Part shown: positions 35,688-44,442 of the stretch, one piece after another
Layout: the number at the start of each line of letters is the position of its first letter
Position numbering within the stretch: position 1 is the first letter of the stretch
NCBI GenBank assembly: GCA_001770855.1
Contig: MESE01000001.1
Coordinates: forward strand, 62,001 to 126,000
Direction: 5' to 3'
Source of the DNA: Burkholderiales bacterium RIFCSPLOWO2_02_FULL_57_36
Lineage (GTDB): Bacteria; Pseudomonadota; Gammaproteobacteria; Burkholderiales; Burkholderiaceae_D
DNA length: 64,000 nucleotides
The notes under the pieces: generated by a model
Seen by the model: the letters and a program-made list of their open reading frames with translations, nothing else
The model's database searches: none
What the model was told of the DNA's origin: nothing
Position numbers and translations under genes: made by a program

Positions 35688-37069
35688 CCGCTTTTTTCCG
35701 TTCGATGAGCGGACGGGTGTTCCTGGTGCTGCTGGTGGGAATCCTGGCATCGGTTTCGCTGACCTGGTGGCTTGCGATCGGCGAGCGGCAGCGGACCATC
35801 GGTCAGTTCCGTGAAGCACGTGCAATTGAACAGGCCGAGCAATTCATTGTTACGCTCGATGCCATCCCGGCGGCCGATCGGCCGGCATTTTTGGCAACGA
35901 CCCGGCGCTTCGGTTTGCGGCTGGAGTTGATGCGTGCGATGGAGCCGGAACAACAGCCCATTGAAAAAAGCACAAAGTTTTCCGATGCGTTAAGCGAGCG
36001 CCTTGGCCCGGACTACCCCGTGGCCGCGCTGCAGAAATCCGCGGACGATTGCCCGGCGCCGCGCGGCCGTCGAATCGAATCGGGCGCCGTGCCGATGCGC
36101 ATCACGTGCGAGGCGCTGCAAGTCCGCCTGCGCGACGGCAGCCGATTGCGCATGACGATTTTTCCACCGCGTCATTCGGCGCCGCCGCCGTTGCGTACCG
36201 ATGCGGTTATCTTCCTGCTGATGTTCCTGCTGAGCATAGGCGTGCTGGCATACGTTGTGGCGCGCATGACGATGCGCCCGCTGAAGCAATTGGCGCAAGC
36301 CGCCGAAAAGCTGGGCGACGATATCGATCGCCCGCCGCTGGCGCAGCAAGGCACCACGGAAATTCGCCAGGCAACCGCCGCATTCAATGCGATGCAGGCG
36401 CGCATTCGGCAAAACATTCAGCAGCGCACGCAGATGCTGGCCGCGATCACGCACGACTTGCAGACGCCGTTGACCCGGCTGCGATTGCGGCTTGAAAAAG
36501 TAAGCGACACGGAATTGCGCGACAAGCTGATCGGCGATTTGTCGGCGACCCAGGCCATGGTGCGCGAAGGCCTCGATCTGGCGCGCAGCATGGATTCGTC
36601 GCTGCCTTTGCAACTGCTTGATCTTGATTCGCTGCTCGACAGCGTATGCAGCGATGCCGCTGATGCCGGGCAGGACGTCACGCTGCAAGGCCGATGCAAT
36701 TTATCGATGATGGCTCGGCCCACCGCGTTGCGCCGTTGCCTGATCAACCTGATCGATAATGCGGTGAAGTACGGGCAAACTGCGCAGGTCACGGTGCAGC
36801 GCGACGATATCGATGGCAGGACCTGTGCCCGGGTCCGCATTCGCGACGGCGGACCCGGAATTCCGGCTGACCAGTTGCACAAGGTGTTCGAGCCTTTTCA
36901 TCGGGTTGAAAATTCGCGATCGCGGGAAACCGGCGGCACCGGCCTGGGCCTGACCATTGCGCGCAACATTGCGGAACAACATGGCGGCAGCATTACGCTG
37001 GCCAATCATCCGGAGGGCGGCCTGGAAGTGACGCTGACCTTGCCCGGACAAGCGACGTCGCGCCGTTGA
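35684..37069 (+). CDS. EnvZ/RstB-type membrane sensor histidine kinase
   Basis: A 461-residue kinase starting at GTG 35684, overlapping the regulator by GTGA. A transmembrane helix near residue 10 (VFLVLLVGILASVSLTWWLA) and another near 170 (VIFLLMFLLSIGVLAYVV) bracket a periplasmic domain of about 135 residues. HAMP follows, then HisKA with LAAITHDLQTPLTRLRLRLE (phospho-acceptor His257) and HATPase with LINLIDNAVKYG, RDGGPGIP and GGTGLGLTIA. It belongs to the EnvZ-like class and works with the regulator just upstream. With the Spy-like gene divergent, an envelope-stress or misfolding signal is likely. The periplasmic domain has two Cys (ADDCPAPRG, ITCEALQ) that may form a disulfide. Confidence 0.92.
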   Translation: MTAFFRSMSGRVFLVLLVGILASVSLTWWLAIGERQRTIGQFREARAIEQAEQFIVTLDAIPAADRPAFLATTRRFGLRLELMRAMEPEQQPIEKSTKFSDALSERLGPDYPVAALQKSADDCPAPRGRRIESGAVPMRITCEALQVRLRDGSRLRMTIFPPRHSAPPPLRTDAVIFLLMFLLSIGVLAYVVARMTMRPLKQLAQAAEKLGDDIDRPPLAQQGTTEIRQATAAFNAMQARIRQNIQQRTQMLAAITHDLQTPLTRLRLRLEKVSDTELRDKLIGDLSATQAMVREGLDLARSMDSSLPLQLLDLDSLLDSVCSDAADAGQDVTLQGRCNLSMMARPTALRRCLINLIDNAVKYGQTAQVTVQRDDIDGRTCARVRIRDGGPGIPADQLHKVFEPFHRVENSRSRETGGTGLGLTIARNIAEQHGGSITLANHPEGGLEVTLTLPGQATSRR

Positions 37070-37151
37070 TGGAATCCGGAAATAAGCCAGGCGCGGCGTG
37101 CAATTGCGGGCGGTTACAGAGTGTAACGTCATGCTGTCAGGCCCGGAAAAC

Positions 37152-37195
37152 GCCTTATACTTCGCCCTCCGATATCAGAAGGCGAAGTATAAGGC
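37152..37195. repeat. Perfect 15-bp inverted repeat upstream of the PBP1A gene
   Basis: GCCTTATACTTCGCC (37152-37166) and its exact reverse complement GGCGAAGTATAAGGC (37181-37195) flank a 14-base loop containing GATATC. It lies after the kinase stop and ends 46 bp before the preferred start of the penicillin-binding protein gene. No T-run follows on the plus strand, so it is either an unusual terminator of the kinase operon, a stability element or a protein-binding site. Confidence 0.7.
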
Positions 37196-37241
37196 TCGTG
37201 ACAAATTGACGATTCCATTCACATTGCCATCAAAGCTGCGC

Positions 37242-39602
37242 ATGTTGCAGGCCGCGCTCGCATTGAGTATTGCGCTTGCGCTATGCACGGTATTCCTGCT
37301 CGGTTATGTATTTCTTTACGTCAAACCGAATCTTCCGGCACTCGACGCCATCACCGACTACCAGCCCAAGATTCCGCTGCGCATTTTCACTGCCGATCAT
37401 GTTTTGATTGGTGAATTCGGCGAAGAGCGCCGCAGCTTCGTGCCGATCGGTCAATTTCCGGACAGCCTGAAAAAAGCACTTCTTGCAGCCGAAGATGATG
37501 ATTTTTACGAACATGGCGGGGTTGACCTTTCCGGCGTGTTGCGCGCCGCCCTGGTCAATCTGCGCGGCGGTTCAACCCAGGGCGGATCGACCATCACGAT
37601 GCAAGTCGCGCGCAATTTTTTCCTGACCAGGGAAAAAACCTATGCGCGCAAGATCAATGAAATCATGCTGGCCTACAAAATCGAGGCGGAATTGTCCAAG
37701 GATAAGATTCTCGAGTTGTACATGAATCAAATCTACTTGGGACAGCGTGCCTATGGCTTCGACACTGCGGCGAATACCTATTTCGGAAAATCGGTAGCGG
37801 ACATCTCGCTTGCGCAGGCCGCAATGCTGGCCGGATTGCCCAAGGCGCCGTCTGCCTACAACCCGGTAGTCAACCCGAAGCGGGCCGCGCAGCGCCAGCA
37901 TCATATTCTCAAGCGCATGCGCGCGCTTCACGCCATCACGCCGGCGCAATATGATCAGGCGATGGCTGAAAAACTTCAGGTACGAAAACAAGGCCAGGAG
38001 TTCGAGACGCATGCGGAGTATGCGGCGGAAATGGTGCGGCAAGTCATGTATGAGCAATACAAGGAAGAGACCTACACGCGCGGTTTCAATGTGTACACCA
38101 CGCTGTTCAAGGCTGATCAGGATGCAGCGTACGAAGCGGTGCGGCGCGGTGTGATGGACTACGAGCGCCGCCATGGCTACCGCGGACCGGAGGCATTCGT
38201 CGACCTGCCCGGCGACGAGGAAGCACGTCAGGATGCAATCGACGAGGCGCTTGCCAAATACGCAAGCAGCGGCGAATTGCGCTCGGCCGTCGTCACGGCC
38301 GCTTCGGCAAAGTTGGTGCGCGCCGATATGCTGTCGGGAGAAACGATCGACATTTCGGGTGCCGGCTTGCGTTTTGCCGCCCCGGCCCTGTCGAAAAATG
38401 CGCGCACTCAGATTCGGTTAAGGCCGGGCGCGGTAATTCGCGTGATTCAGGATACAAAAGGAAAATGGGCAATCACGCAGCTGCCGCAGGTTGCGGCCGC
38501 ATTCATCGCGCTCAATGCGCATGATGGATCGTATCGTGCAATGGTCGGCGGATTCGATTTCAACTTGAACAAGTTCGACCGCGTGCGGCAGGCTTGGCGT
38601 CAGCCCGGCTCGAGCATCAAGCCTTTTATCTATTCGGCGGCGTTGGAGAAGGGCTTTTCACCCGGAACCGTGATCAACGATGCGCCGCTCGCGATTGACA
38701 TGTCATACAACGGCAGCCGGATCTGGGAACCCCAAAATGATGACGGCAATTACGATGGCCCCGTGTCCATGCGTACCGGGCTGATTCGCTCGAAGAATGT
38801 CGTATCGGTACGCCTCGTGCGCGAGATCGGTCCCGAATTTGCACGGGATTATTTATCGCGTTTCGGCTTTGACGCGGACCGGCATCCGGCCAACCTGACG
38901 ATTTCGCTGGGTACGGGCGCCGTTACACCGCTGCAAATGGCTGGTGCGTATGCGGTATTTTCCAACGGCGGATATCAAGTCAATCCTTATCTGATCCAGA
39001 AAATCACCGACGCGCGCGGGACTATATTGGCGGAAGCCACGCCGGCCCAGGCAGGCCAGGAAGCTGCCCGGGTGCTCGATCCGCGCAATGCTTTTGCCAT
39101 GGACACGATGCTGCGCGATGTAACCCGTTACGGCACGGCTGCGGCGGCGAGCCAGAAGCTCGGGCGTACCGACCTGGCCGGCAAAACCGGCACGACCAAC
39201 GACTCCGTCGACGGCTGGTTTGCCGGTTACAGCGGCGATGTGGTGGCAGTCGCGTGGATGGGATATGACGAGCCCAAGTCGCTTGGCAGCCGCGAGTTCG
39301 GTTCGACGTTAGGGCTGCCGATATGGATCGACTATATGCGCGCCGCGCGGCGTGGTAAGCCGGTACTGCCGCGCGCCGTGCCGGGAGGCCTGGTGCAAGT
39401 GGACGGCGACTGGATGTATCGTGAGTTCGCGAATGCCGGCGCGGTTCGATCGATTGGCCTTGATGAATCGTTCTCGCCAATGGACGAAGGCGATGGGATT
39501 CCCGATATCGAGCGGCAAAAAATCGAGAAAGAGAAGAAGCGGATCGAGGACCTCTATTTCGGCAACAACATCTATCGGATGTCGAACGGCTCGATCGCTT
39601 GA
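37242..39602 (+). CDS. mrcA: Penicillin-binding protein 1A (bifunctional glycosyltransferase/transpeptidase)
   Basis: A 786-residue class A PBP from the chosen start. It builds and cross-links peptidoglycan in the periplasm. The N-terminal anchor is the helix ALALSIALALCTVFLLGYVF; the glycosyltransferase domain has the catalytic Glu in LLAAEDDDFYEHGGVD and the motifs GGSTITMQVARN and YMNQIYLGQRAYG. An OB-like insert follows, then the transpeptidase with SxxK (Ser in GSSIKPF), SKN (RSKNVVSV) and KTG (LAGKTGTTND). The frame is open back to 37098, but ATG 37242 gives the usual short cytoplasmic tail before the helix. TTG 37206 is possible. The inverted repeat at 37152-37195 would then be in the leader. 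Single gene downstream of the kinase. Confidence 0.92.
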   Translation: MLQAALALSIALALCTVFLLGYVFLYVKPNLPALDAITDYQPKIPLRIFTADHVLIGEFGEERRSFVPIGQFPDSLKKALLAAEDDDFYEHGGVDLSGVLRAALVNLRGGSTQGGSTITMQVARNFFLTREKTYARKINEIMLAYKIEAELSKDKILELYMNQIYLGQRAYGFDTAANTYFGKSVADISLAQAAMLAGLPKAPSAYNPVVNPKRAAQRQHHILKRMRALHAITPAQYDQAMAEKLQVRKQGQEFETHAEYAAEMVRQVMYEQYKEETYTRGFNVYTTLFKADQDAAYEAVRRGVMDYERRHGYRGPEAFVDLPGDEEARQDAIDEALAKYASSGELRSAVVTAASAKLVRADMLSGETIDISGAGLRFAAPALSKNARTQIRLRPGAVIRVIQDTKGKWAITQLPQVAAAFIALNAHDGSYRAMVGGFDFNLNKFDRVRQAWRQPGSSIKPFIYSAALEKGFSPGTVINDAPLAIDMSYNGSRIWEPQNDDGNYDGPVSMRTGLIRSKNVVSVRLVREIGPEFARDYLSRFGFDADRHPANLTISLGTGAVTPLQMAGAYAVFSNGGYQVNPYLIQKITDARGTILAEATPAQAGQEAARVLDPRNAFAMDTMLRDVTRYGTAAAASQKLGRTDLAGKTGTTNDSVDGWFAGYSGDVVAVAWMGYDEPKSLGSREFGSTLGLPIWIDYMRAARRGKPVLPRAVPGGLVQVDGDWMYREFANAGAVRSIGLDESFSPMDEGDGIPDIERQKIEKEKKRIEDLYFGNNIYRMSNGSIA

Positions 39603-40153
39603 AGGGTGAATCGAGCGGGAAAACCCTTCGACGGCGTTTTTTGATTTGATCGATCCGTCGGATCGGCGCTGGCATTCATCCGGCATCTCCTTGCAAAAGC
39701 GCCGAATAATATTGGAAAATCGCTTATTTTCGGAAAAAACAAGGCTCGAAGGCAGATTCGGTCCCATCCTCGTTTCAATCAAAACCTGTCTGGAACACCG
39801 AAGTCAGTCGCAATGCTGCGACCGTCAAGGTGCGCAGGTATCTTTTTGACGACACTGCCGGCGAAAAGGAATTGACGCAGTGCAACGAATGAATGATAAT
39901 TGTTCTCATTCAATTTTTGGATCCGCGTTGTGTTGAGCTGTTATCTCGCCGAATTTTCATTCCCGCGTTCAGTCTCCATCCTTCGTCACGCGAAGGTGTA
40001 CTGCCAATCCGGCACGCCGACTCATATCCAAACCGCCACAAAGGGACTTCGCATGCCGGTTCGCGTTGTCAACTTTCGTCACGCCAGCATTGACACGAAC
40101 GATCGCATGTCGACAGGCTGGTCATTCCGATTCATCAACCAGGGAATTTAGAA
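39603..40153. other. Intergenic region upstream of the porin gene
   Basis: About 550 bp without a credible gene; short frames in it have poor codon use. It contains the Fur-box-like site at 39894-39908 and a GC-lower section before the porin start, consistent with a long regulated 5' region. Leader RNA structure was not assessed. Confidence 0.5.
39894..39908. promoter_or_regulatory. Fur-box-like operator
   Basis: TGATAATTGTTCTCA matches the 7-1-7 Fur consensus TGATAAT-n-ATTATCA at 12 of 14 positions (all seven on the left, five of seven on the right). It is about 246 bp upstream of the porin start and in the only long non-coding stretch nearby. This is consistent with iron control of the porin or its leader, but is a pattern match only. 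Confidence 0.5.
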
Positions 40154-41176
40154 ATGAAAAAAACACTTCTGGCACTCGCCTTGCTCGGCGCTTTCGCAGG
40201 TGCGGCTTCCGCACAAACCAATGTGACGGTCTACGGCGTTGTTGACGCCGGCCTTACCTATGCAAACAACGGCACGGCAAAAACCACGGCGTTGGGCAGC
40301 GGACTTCTGTCCGGCAGCCGCCTGGGCTTCCGCGGAACCGAAAATCTCGGCGGCGGACTGTCCGCGATCTTTACATTGGAAAACGGCTTCAACGTCGATG
40401 ACGGTTCGCTGGGTCAGGGCCGCCTGTTTGGCCGGCAGGCATTCGTCGGACTCACAGGCAGTTTTGGCGCGGTGAAACTGGGTCGTCAATACCATCCGCT
40501 CCGTAATGCGCTCAACACCATCGATCCGTTCAATCTTGGCAACATCGGTACCGCAAGCAATATTTTCAATGTATACGGCGATCGCGGCGACAACACCATC
40601 AACTATTCGACCCCGAAATTGGGTGGCTTCAAAGGTGAACTCGCATACAGCCTGGGTGAAGTGGCAGGCAGCAGTTCGATTGGCCGTCAAGCCGGTTTGT
40701 CCGCTGGTTACGCCGCCGGCCCGTTTAACGTCATTCTCGCGCACCATGACCAGAACCAGCAGGCTGCTGGTGTAGCCACGGGCGATTCGAGAACGACACT
40801 GCTGGGAGGCACCTACGACTTTCGCGTAGTCAAACTCCATGCGGCATACGCGCTGAACAAGGGCAGCACCGCTGCCGGCGTTAAAAATGTCGATCGTGAT
40901 GAGGCAATGATCGGCGTCAGCGTTCCGCTCGGAGCCGGCAAGATCCTGGCATCATATATTCTTCGCCGCGACGACATGGGCGCAAACCGCGACGCAGAAC
41001 AGTTGGCGCTAGGTTATATCTATAGCTTGTCCAAGCGCACCAACTTGTACACGTCGGTTGCGCGCATCAACAACGAAGCCGCGGCCAGCGTGAATGCCGG
41101 TGGATTTGCCGGCGGCGCCGGGGTTGCCGGCACAGACCGTTCGACCTTCAGCGTTGGTGTTCGTCACTCGTTCTAA
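40154..41176 (+). CDS. Gram-negative general porin (Burkholderiales type)
   Basis: A 340-residue outer-membrane beta-barrel. The signal peptide is LLALALLGAFAGAASA, cleaved before QTNVTVYGVVDAG, the standard beginning of Omp32/OmpC-like trimeric porins of Burkholderiales. Conserved strands include SRLGFRGTENLGGGLSAIF and LFGRQAFVGLTGSFGAVKLG, and the chain ends SVGVRHSF with the terminal Phe used by the Bam complex. The porin lets small hydrophilic solutes through the outer membrane. A Fur-box-like site upstream suggests iron-dependent expression. It is a single gene; the following 411 bp hold nothing recognised. Confidence 0.95.
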   Translation: MKKTLLALALLGAFAGAASAQTNVTVYGVVDAGLTYANNGTAKTTALGSGLLSGSRLGFRGTENLGGGLSAIFTLENGFNVDDGSLGQGRLFGRQAFVGLTGSFGAVKLGRQYHPLRNALNTIDPFNLGNIGTASNIFNVYGDRGDNTINYSTPKLGGFKGELAYSLGEVAGSSSIGRQAGLSAGYAAGPFNVILAHHDQNQQAAGVATGDSRTTLLGGTYDFRVVKLHAAYALNKGSTAAGVKNVDRDEAMIGVSVPLGAGKILASYILRRDDMGANRDAEQLALGYIYSLSKRTNLYTSVARINNEAAASVNAGGFAGGAGVAGTDRSTFSVGVRHSF

Positions 41177-41587
41177 GTCATTGCAGTAGCAGTAACCCGG
41201 CAGCCCATTCGGTTTACGAACGATATCGCACCGCCGATGCCTTCGTTTGCCGACACCGCTGCCGGCCCTCCATTGATTCGGATCGGAAGCGGCCGGTCCG
41301 CTACTCGCCAATATTGCCCGTCCCGGAATCGCCGCATTGCATCAAGCGGCAGCTCAATTGACGCAGTCAAGCCGTGCCAGCCGATTGAACTGATTACCGT
41401 TTGAGAAAAGCCGCACCAGCGGGCTCCAGGTTATTTGGCGCTCCGCGGGTTTGGAACGGCTCCTTGCAATCGAGGTTTTCCCGATGCGGCCCATCGCCCC
41501 TTCCTGCGAAGAAGCGACTGCTGATGTAAACTCACGCCTCTTTTCTTCCTCGGGTCCCGGACCTGTTGCCACAAGGAGCGACATCGC
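41177..41587. other. Intergenic region between porin and HPP gene
   Basis: About 411 bp. Several short frames exist on the minus strand but have no start with a ribosome-binding site and no recognisable product. No terminator hairpin was found after the porin. It ends with AAGGAG before the GTG start of the HPP gene. Confidence 0.4.
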
Positions 41588-42352
41588 GTGAGAGCGGTAT
41601 TGGTTTGGTTGCATGGATTCAAACCTGGACGCATGCGTGTCAATGGTGTTGAGCGCTTGCGCGCCTGCGGCGGCGCATTGATCGGAATTTTCCTGACCGC
41701 GGCGGTCAGCCGCATGGTGCTCGGATCATCAATGGAATTGCCGTTGCTGATTGCGCCGATGGGTGCTTCAGCGGTACTGCTGTTTTCGGTTCCGGCGAGC
41801 CCATTGGCGCAGCCATGGTCTATCCTCGGCGGCAACGTCATTTCGGCCGCGATCGGAGTGACCTGCGTCATTTGGATTCCGGATCTGACGCTTGCGGCGG
41901 CAGTCGCCGTTGCCGGCGCAATCGGCGCAATGTTTGCATTGCGCTGTCTGCATCCGCCCGGCGGTGCGATCGCATTGGCTGCCGTGATGGGCGGACCGGT
42001 GATTCATGATCAGGGCTATCTTTTCTTATTGTCGCCGGTCGGCATCAATTCATTGCTGCTGCTGGCGGTTGCCATCGCATTCAATAATGCGACCCGGCGC
42101 CGCTATCTGCATCCGCCGCAACTCAATCATGGCAATACGCACAACACCAACGATGTTCGTCCCGGTGACCGGATCGGCTTCACGCCTGCCGATATGCATA
42201 TTGTCGAATTGGTTCCCCTGCTCTCCGATATCGGATTGCATCACATACCGATTATCAATGCGGAAAGACGGCTTGCGGGAATGGTGACCCAATCGGACCT
42301 GATTGCCGCGCTATATCGCGGCCGCCTGACAGATGTGTCGGGCACCGCATAA
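41588..42352 (+). CDS. HPP family integral membrane protein with a partial CBS domain
   Basis: A 254-residue protein. The HPP domain (about 15-165) has four or so helices (GALIGIFLTAAVSRMVLG, LLIAPMGASAVLLFSV, AAAVAVAGAIGAMFALRCL, INSLLLLAVAIAFNNA) and the name-giving motif in RCLHPPGGAIALAAV. The C-terminal 85 residues contain half of a CBS pair (ELVPLLSDIGLHHIPIINAE, RRLAGMVTQSDLIAALYRG). Relatives usually carry two CBS repeats, so this copy is short. HPP proteins of plants carry nitrite across plastid membranes; bacterial roles are not established. GTG 41588 has AAGGAG at a fitting distance. It sits in front of the metallophosphoesterase gene but 136 bp away. Confidence 0.82.
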   Translation: MRAVLVWLHGFKPGRMRVNGVERLRACGGALIGIFLTAAVSRMVLGSSMELPLLIAPMGASAVLLFSVPASPLAQPWSILGGNVISAAIGVTCVIWIPDLTLAAAVAVAGAIGAMFALRCLHPPGGAIALAAVMGGPVIHDQGYLFLLSPVGINSLLLLAVAIAFNNATRRRYLHPPQLNHGNTHNTNDVRPGDRIGFTPADMHIVELVPLLSDIGLHHIPIINAERRLAGMVTQSDLIAALYRGRLTDVSGTA

Positions 42353-42488
42353 ATAGGCTTGCTTGACACGAGCATCGCCGGCGGACGCGGAAAGGCTGAA
42401 TACCGACTTCCACGACGTCATTGATTCTCCGGTATCGGTCCCAACATACGACAACATCGCCTCTATTCCTTCCCCAACCGGAATTCTT

Positions 42489-43631
42489 ATGCCGCCTCGT
42501 AACACCATCATCGTGGTCTCAAGCATACTGGCGCTATTGCATGCGTATATCGGCTGGCGCGTGCTGCCTGATTTGCCGCTTGATTCATCCATCCGGATTG
42601 CCGGAATATTGTTTCTGGTCGCGTCTTTCGCGTTGGTGCCGGCCGGCTTGTTGTCGCGCGCAGTCAAGCGTCAGCCATTGTCGGACCGTCTGGCATGGGC
42701 CGGCTTGCTGGCATTGGGCATGTTTTCTTCATTGCTGGTGCTGACCATTTTGAGGGATGTCATATTACTCGCGGCATTTGTTCCGGGTGCGTATAGCACA
42801 GCGCTCGCGAACTGGACCGCGGCCGCCGTGCCGGCATTGGCGGGCCTGGTAACGGTGATCGGCCTGATCAATGCGCGCCGCGTGGCAAAGGTGGTCGATG
42901 TCGATGTGCCGATCAGTAATCTGCCTGCCGCCTTGCATGGTTTTACCATCGCGCAGATCAGCGATATTCATATCGGACCGACCATCAAGCGCGGCTATCT
43001 GGACGCGATCGTCAATGTGGTCAATGGGCTCGAAGCGGACCTGATCGCGGTGACCGGCGATCTGGTGGACGGCAGCGTCGATCGGCTGGCATCGCATACC
43101 GCGCCATTGGGAAACCTGATCGCAAAGCATGGCGCCTATTTCGTCACCGGCAATCATGAGTACTACTCCAATGCGCATGCGTGGATTGCGGAGGTGCGGC
43201 GTCTCGGCTTGACGGTATTGATGAACCAGCATGTACTGCTGACGCATCAAGGCGTATCGTTGCTGGTGGCGGGCATCACCGATTACACCGCGCATTTGTT
43301 CGACGCTTCGCATCGCAGCGACCCCCATGCCGCACTGGCCGGCGCACCCGGCCACGTGGCAGTGAAAATCTTGCTTGCACATCAGCCGCGTAGCGCCAAC
43401 GCAGCGGCGGATGCGGGTTTCGATTTGCAATTGTCGGGCCATACTCACGGCGGACAGTTTTTCCCGTGGAATTTTTTCGTGCCGATGCAGCAACCCTATA
43501 CGGCGGGCCTCCATCGGTTGCGCCGGCTTTGGGTATATACCAGCCGCGGCACCGGTTATTGGGGTCCGCCGAAGCGATTTGGTGCGCCGTCCGAAATCAC
43601 CCGCCTGAGGTTGGTGCCGACGAGCGGGTAA
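42489..43631 (+). CDS. Membrane-anchored calcineurin-like metallophosphoesterase
   Basis: A 380-residue protein with four or five N-terminal helices (IIVVSSILALLHAYIGW, IAGILFLVASFALVPAGLL, AWAGLLALGMFSSLLVLTIL, TAAAVPALAGLVTVIGLI) and a C-terminal hydrolase domain with all metal-binding motifs: SDIHIG, GDLVDG, GNHEYY, LLAHQP and SGHTHGGQFF. This is the YkuE/YaeI-like type of metallophosphoesterase; the substrate may be a lipid- or nucleotide-linked phosphate. ATG 42489 is the best start, as the frame from the TTG at 42363 begins with low-complexity sequence. The catalytic domain would face the cytoplasm or periplasm depending on helix number, which I cannot settle. Confidence 0.88.
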   Translation: MPPRNTIIVVSSILALLHAYIGWRVLPDLPLDSSIRIAGILFLVASFALVPAGLLSRAVKRQPLSDRLAWAGLLALGMFSSLLVLTILRDVILLAAFVPGAYSTALANWTAAAVPALAGLVTVIGLINARRVAKVVDVDVPISNLPAALHGFTIAQISDIHIGPTIKRGYLDAIVNVVNGLEADLIAVTGDLVDGSVDRLASHTAPLGNLIAKHGAYFVTGNHEYYSNAHAWIAEVRRLGLTVLMNQHVLLTHQGVSLLVAGITDYTAHLFDASHRSDPHAALAGAPGHVAVKILLAHQPRSANAAADAGFDLQLSGHTHGGQFFPWNFFVPMQQPYTAGLHRLRRLWVYTSRGTGYWGPPKRFGAPSEITRLRLVPTSG

Positions 43632-43911
43632 GATCCTGATTCATTCACGTGAGTGTGTATCCGACCCTCTTTCGAACTTCTTTTCCTTGATCGATTCGAA
43701 GCAAGAAAATGCGCAAAGGCGGCTCATTCGAGCCTATCCACTGCACCCAGCGCAGGAAAAGCATTCGCCGTGATCGTGCCGGCACACCCTGCCGCGGCAA
43801 ACAGCAGCGCCTCGCATGCGCCGCTTTCCGGATTCGCCAACGCTGTAAAATAAGTTCGTGCGACATCCGCCTGTTCCACTTCACAGTGTTTTTTTACCTG
43901 AAGGATTTACG

Positions 43912-44334
43912 ATGAAACCCAATCCGCTATTCCATTTGGCATTTCCGGTGCACGATATCGCGGCCGCACGGCAGTTTTACGGCGATTTGCTTGGATGTGA
44001 AGAAGGCCGCAGTTCCGATGCATGGGTCGATTTCAATTTTTACGGCCATCAGATCGTCGCGCACCTGGCTCCGAACGAGGCAGGTCATGAAACCACCAGC
44101 GAAGTGGATGGCGACCAAGTGCCGGTACGGCATTTCGGTGCGATCCTGGATCGTGCGGATTGGGATGCGCTGGCTGAAAAACTGAAGCGTGCAAATATCA
44201 AGTTCATTATCGAACCGCATGTCCGCTTCAAAGGCGAAGTCGGCGAGCAGGCAACGATGTTCTTTCTGGACCCGTCCGGCAATGCGCTTGAATTCAAATC
44301 CTTCGCCAACCTGAGCCAGGTATTCGCAAAATAA
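43912..44334 (+). CDS. VOC-fold (glyoxalase / dioxygenase-like) protein
   Basis: A 140-residue vicinal-oxygen-chelate protein. It opens [20 protein letters not shown], the first beta-alpha-beta unit with the metal His in FHLAF, and ends with the Glu-bearing strand in [15 protein letters not shown]. Internal His/Asp ligands (VRHFGAILD) are kept. Such proteins are glyoxalases, fosfomycin or bleomycin resistance proteins, or extradiol dioxygenases; this one is closest to the conserved bacterial VOC type of unknown substrate. AAGGAT precedes ATG 43912. It is followed by the Fe-type alcohol dehydrogenase, but a gap of about 100 bp makes a shared transcript uncertain. Confidence 0.87.
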   Translation: MKPNPLFHLAFPVHDIAAARQFYGDLLGCEEGRSSDAWVDFNFYGHQIVAHLAPNEAGHETTSEVDGDQVPVRHFGAILDRADWDALAEKLKRANIKFIIEPHVRFKGEVGEQATMFFLDPSGNALEFKSFANLSQVFAK

Positions 44335-44442
44335 ATCTTTCGCTTGCAAGACCTATGGGGGGTAGGGTGGGGGGCGAATGCGTCAATTCATGATGCTGTA
44401 ATTTATTTTCTAAAAGATCGATAAATGATGGGTAATCATTTG

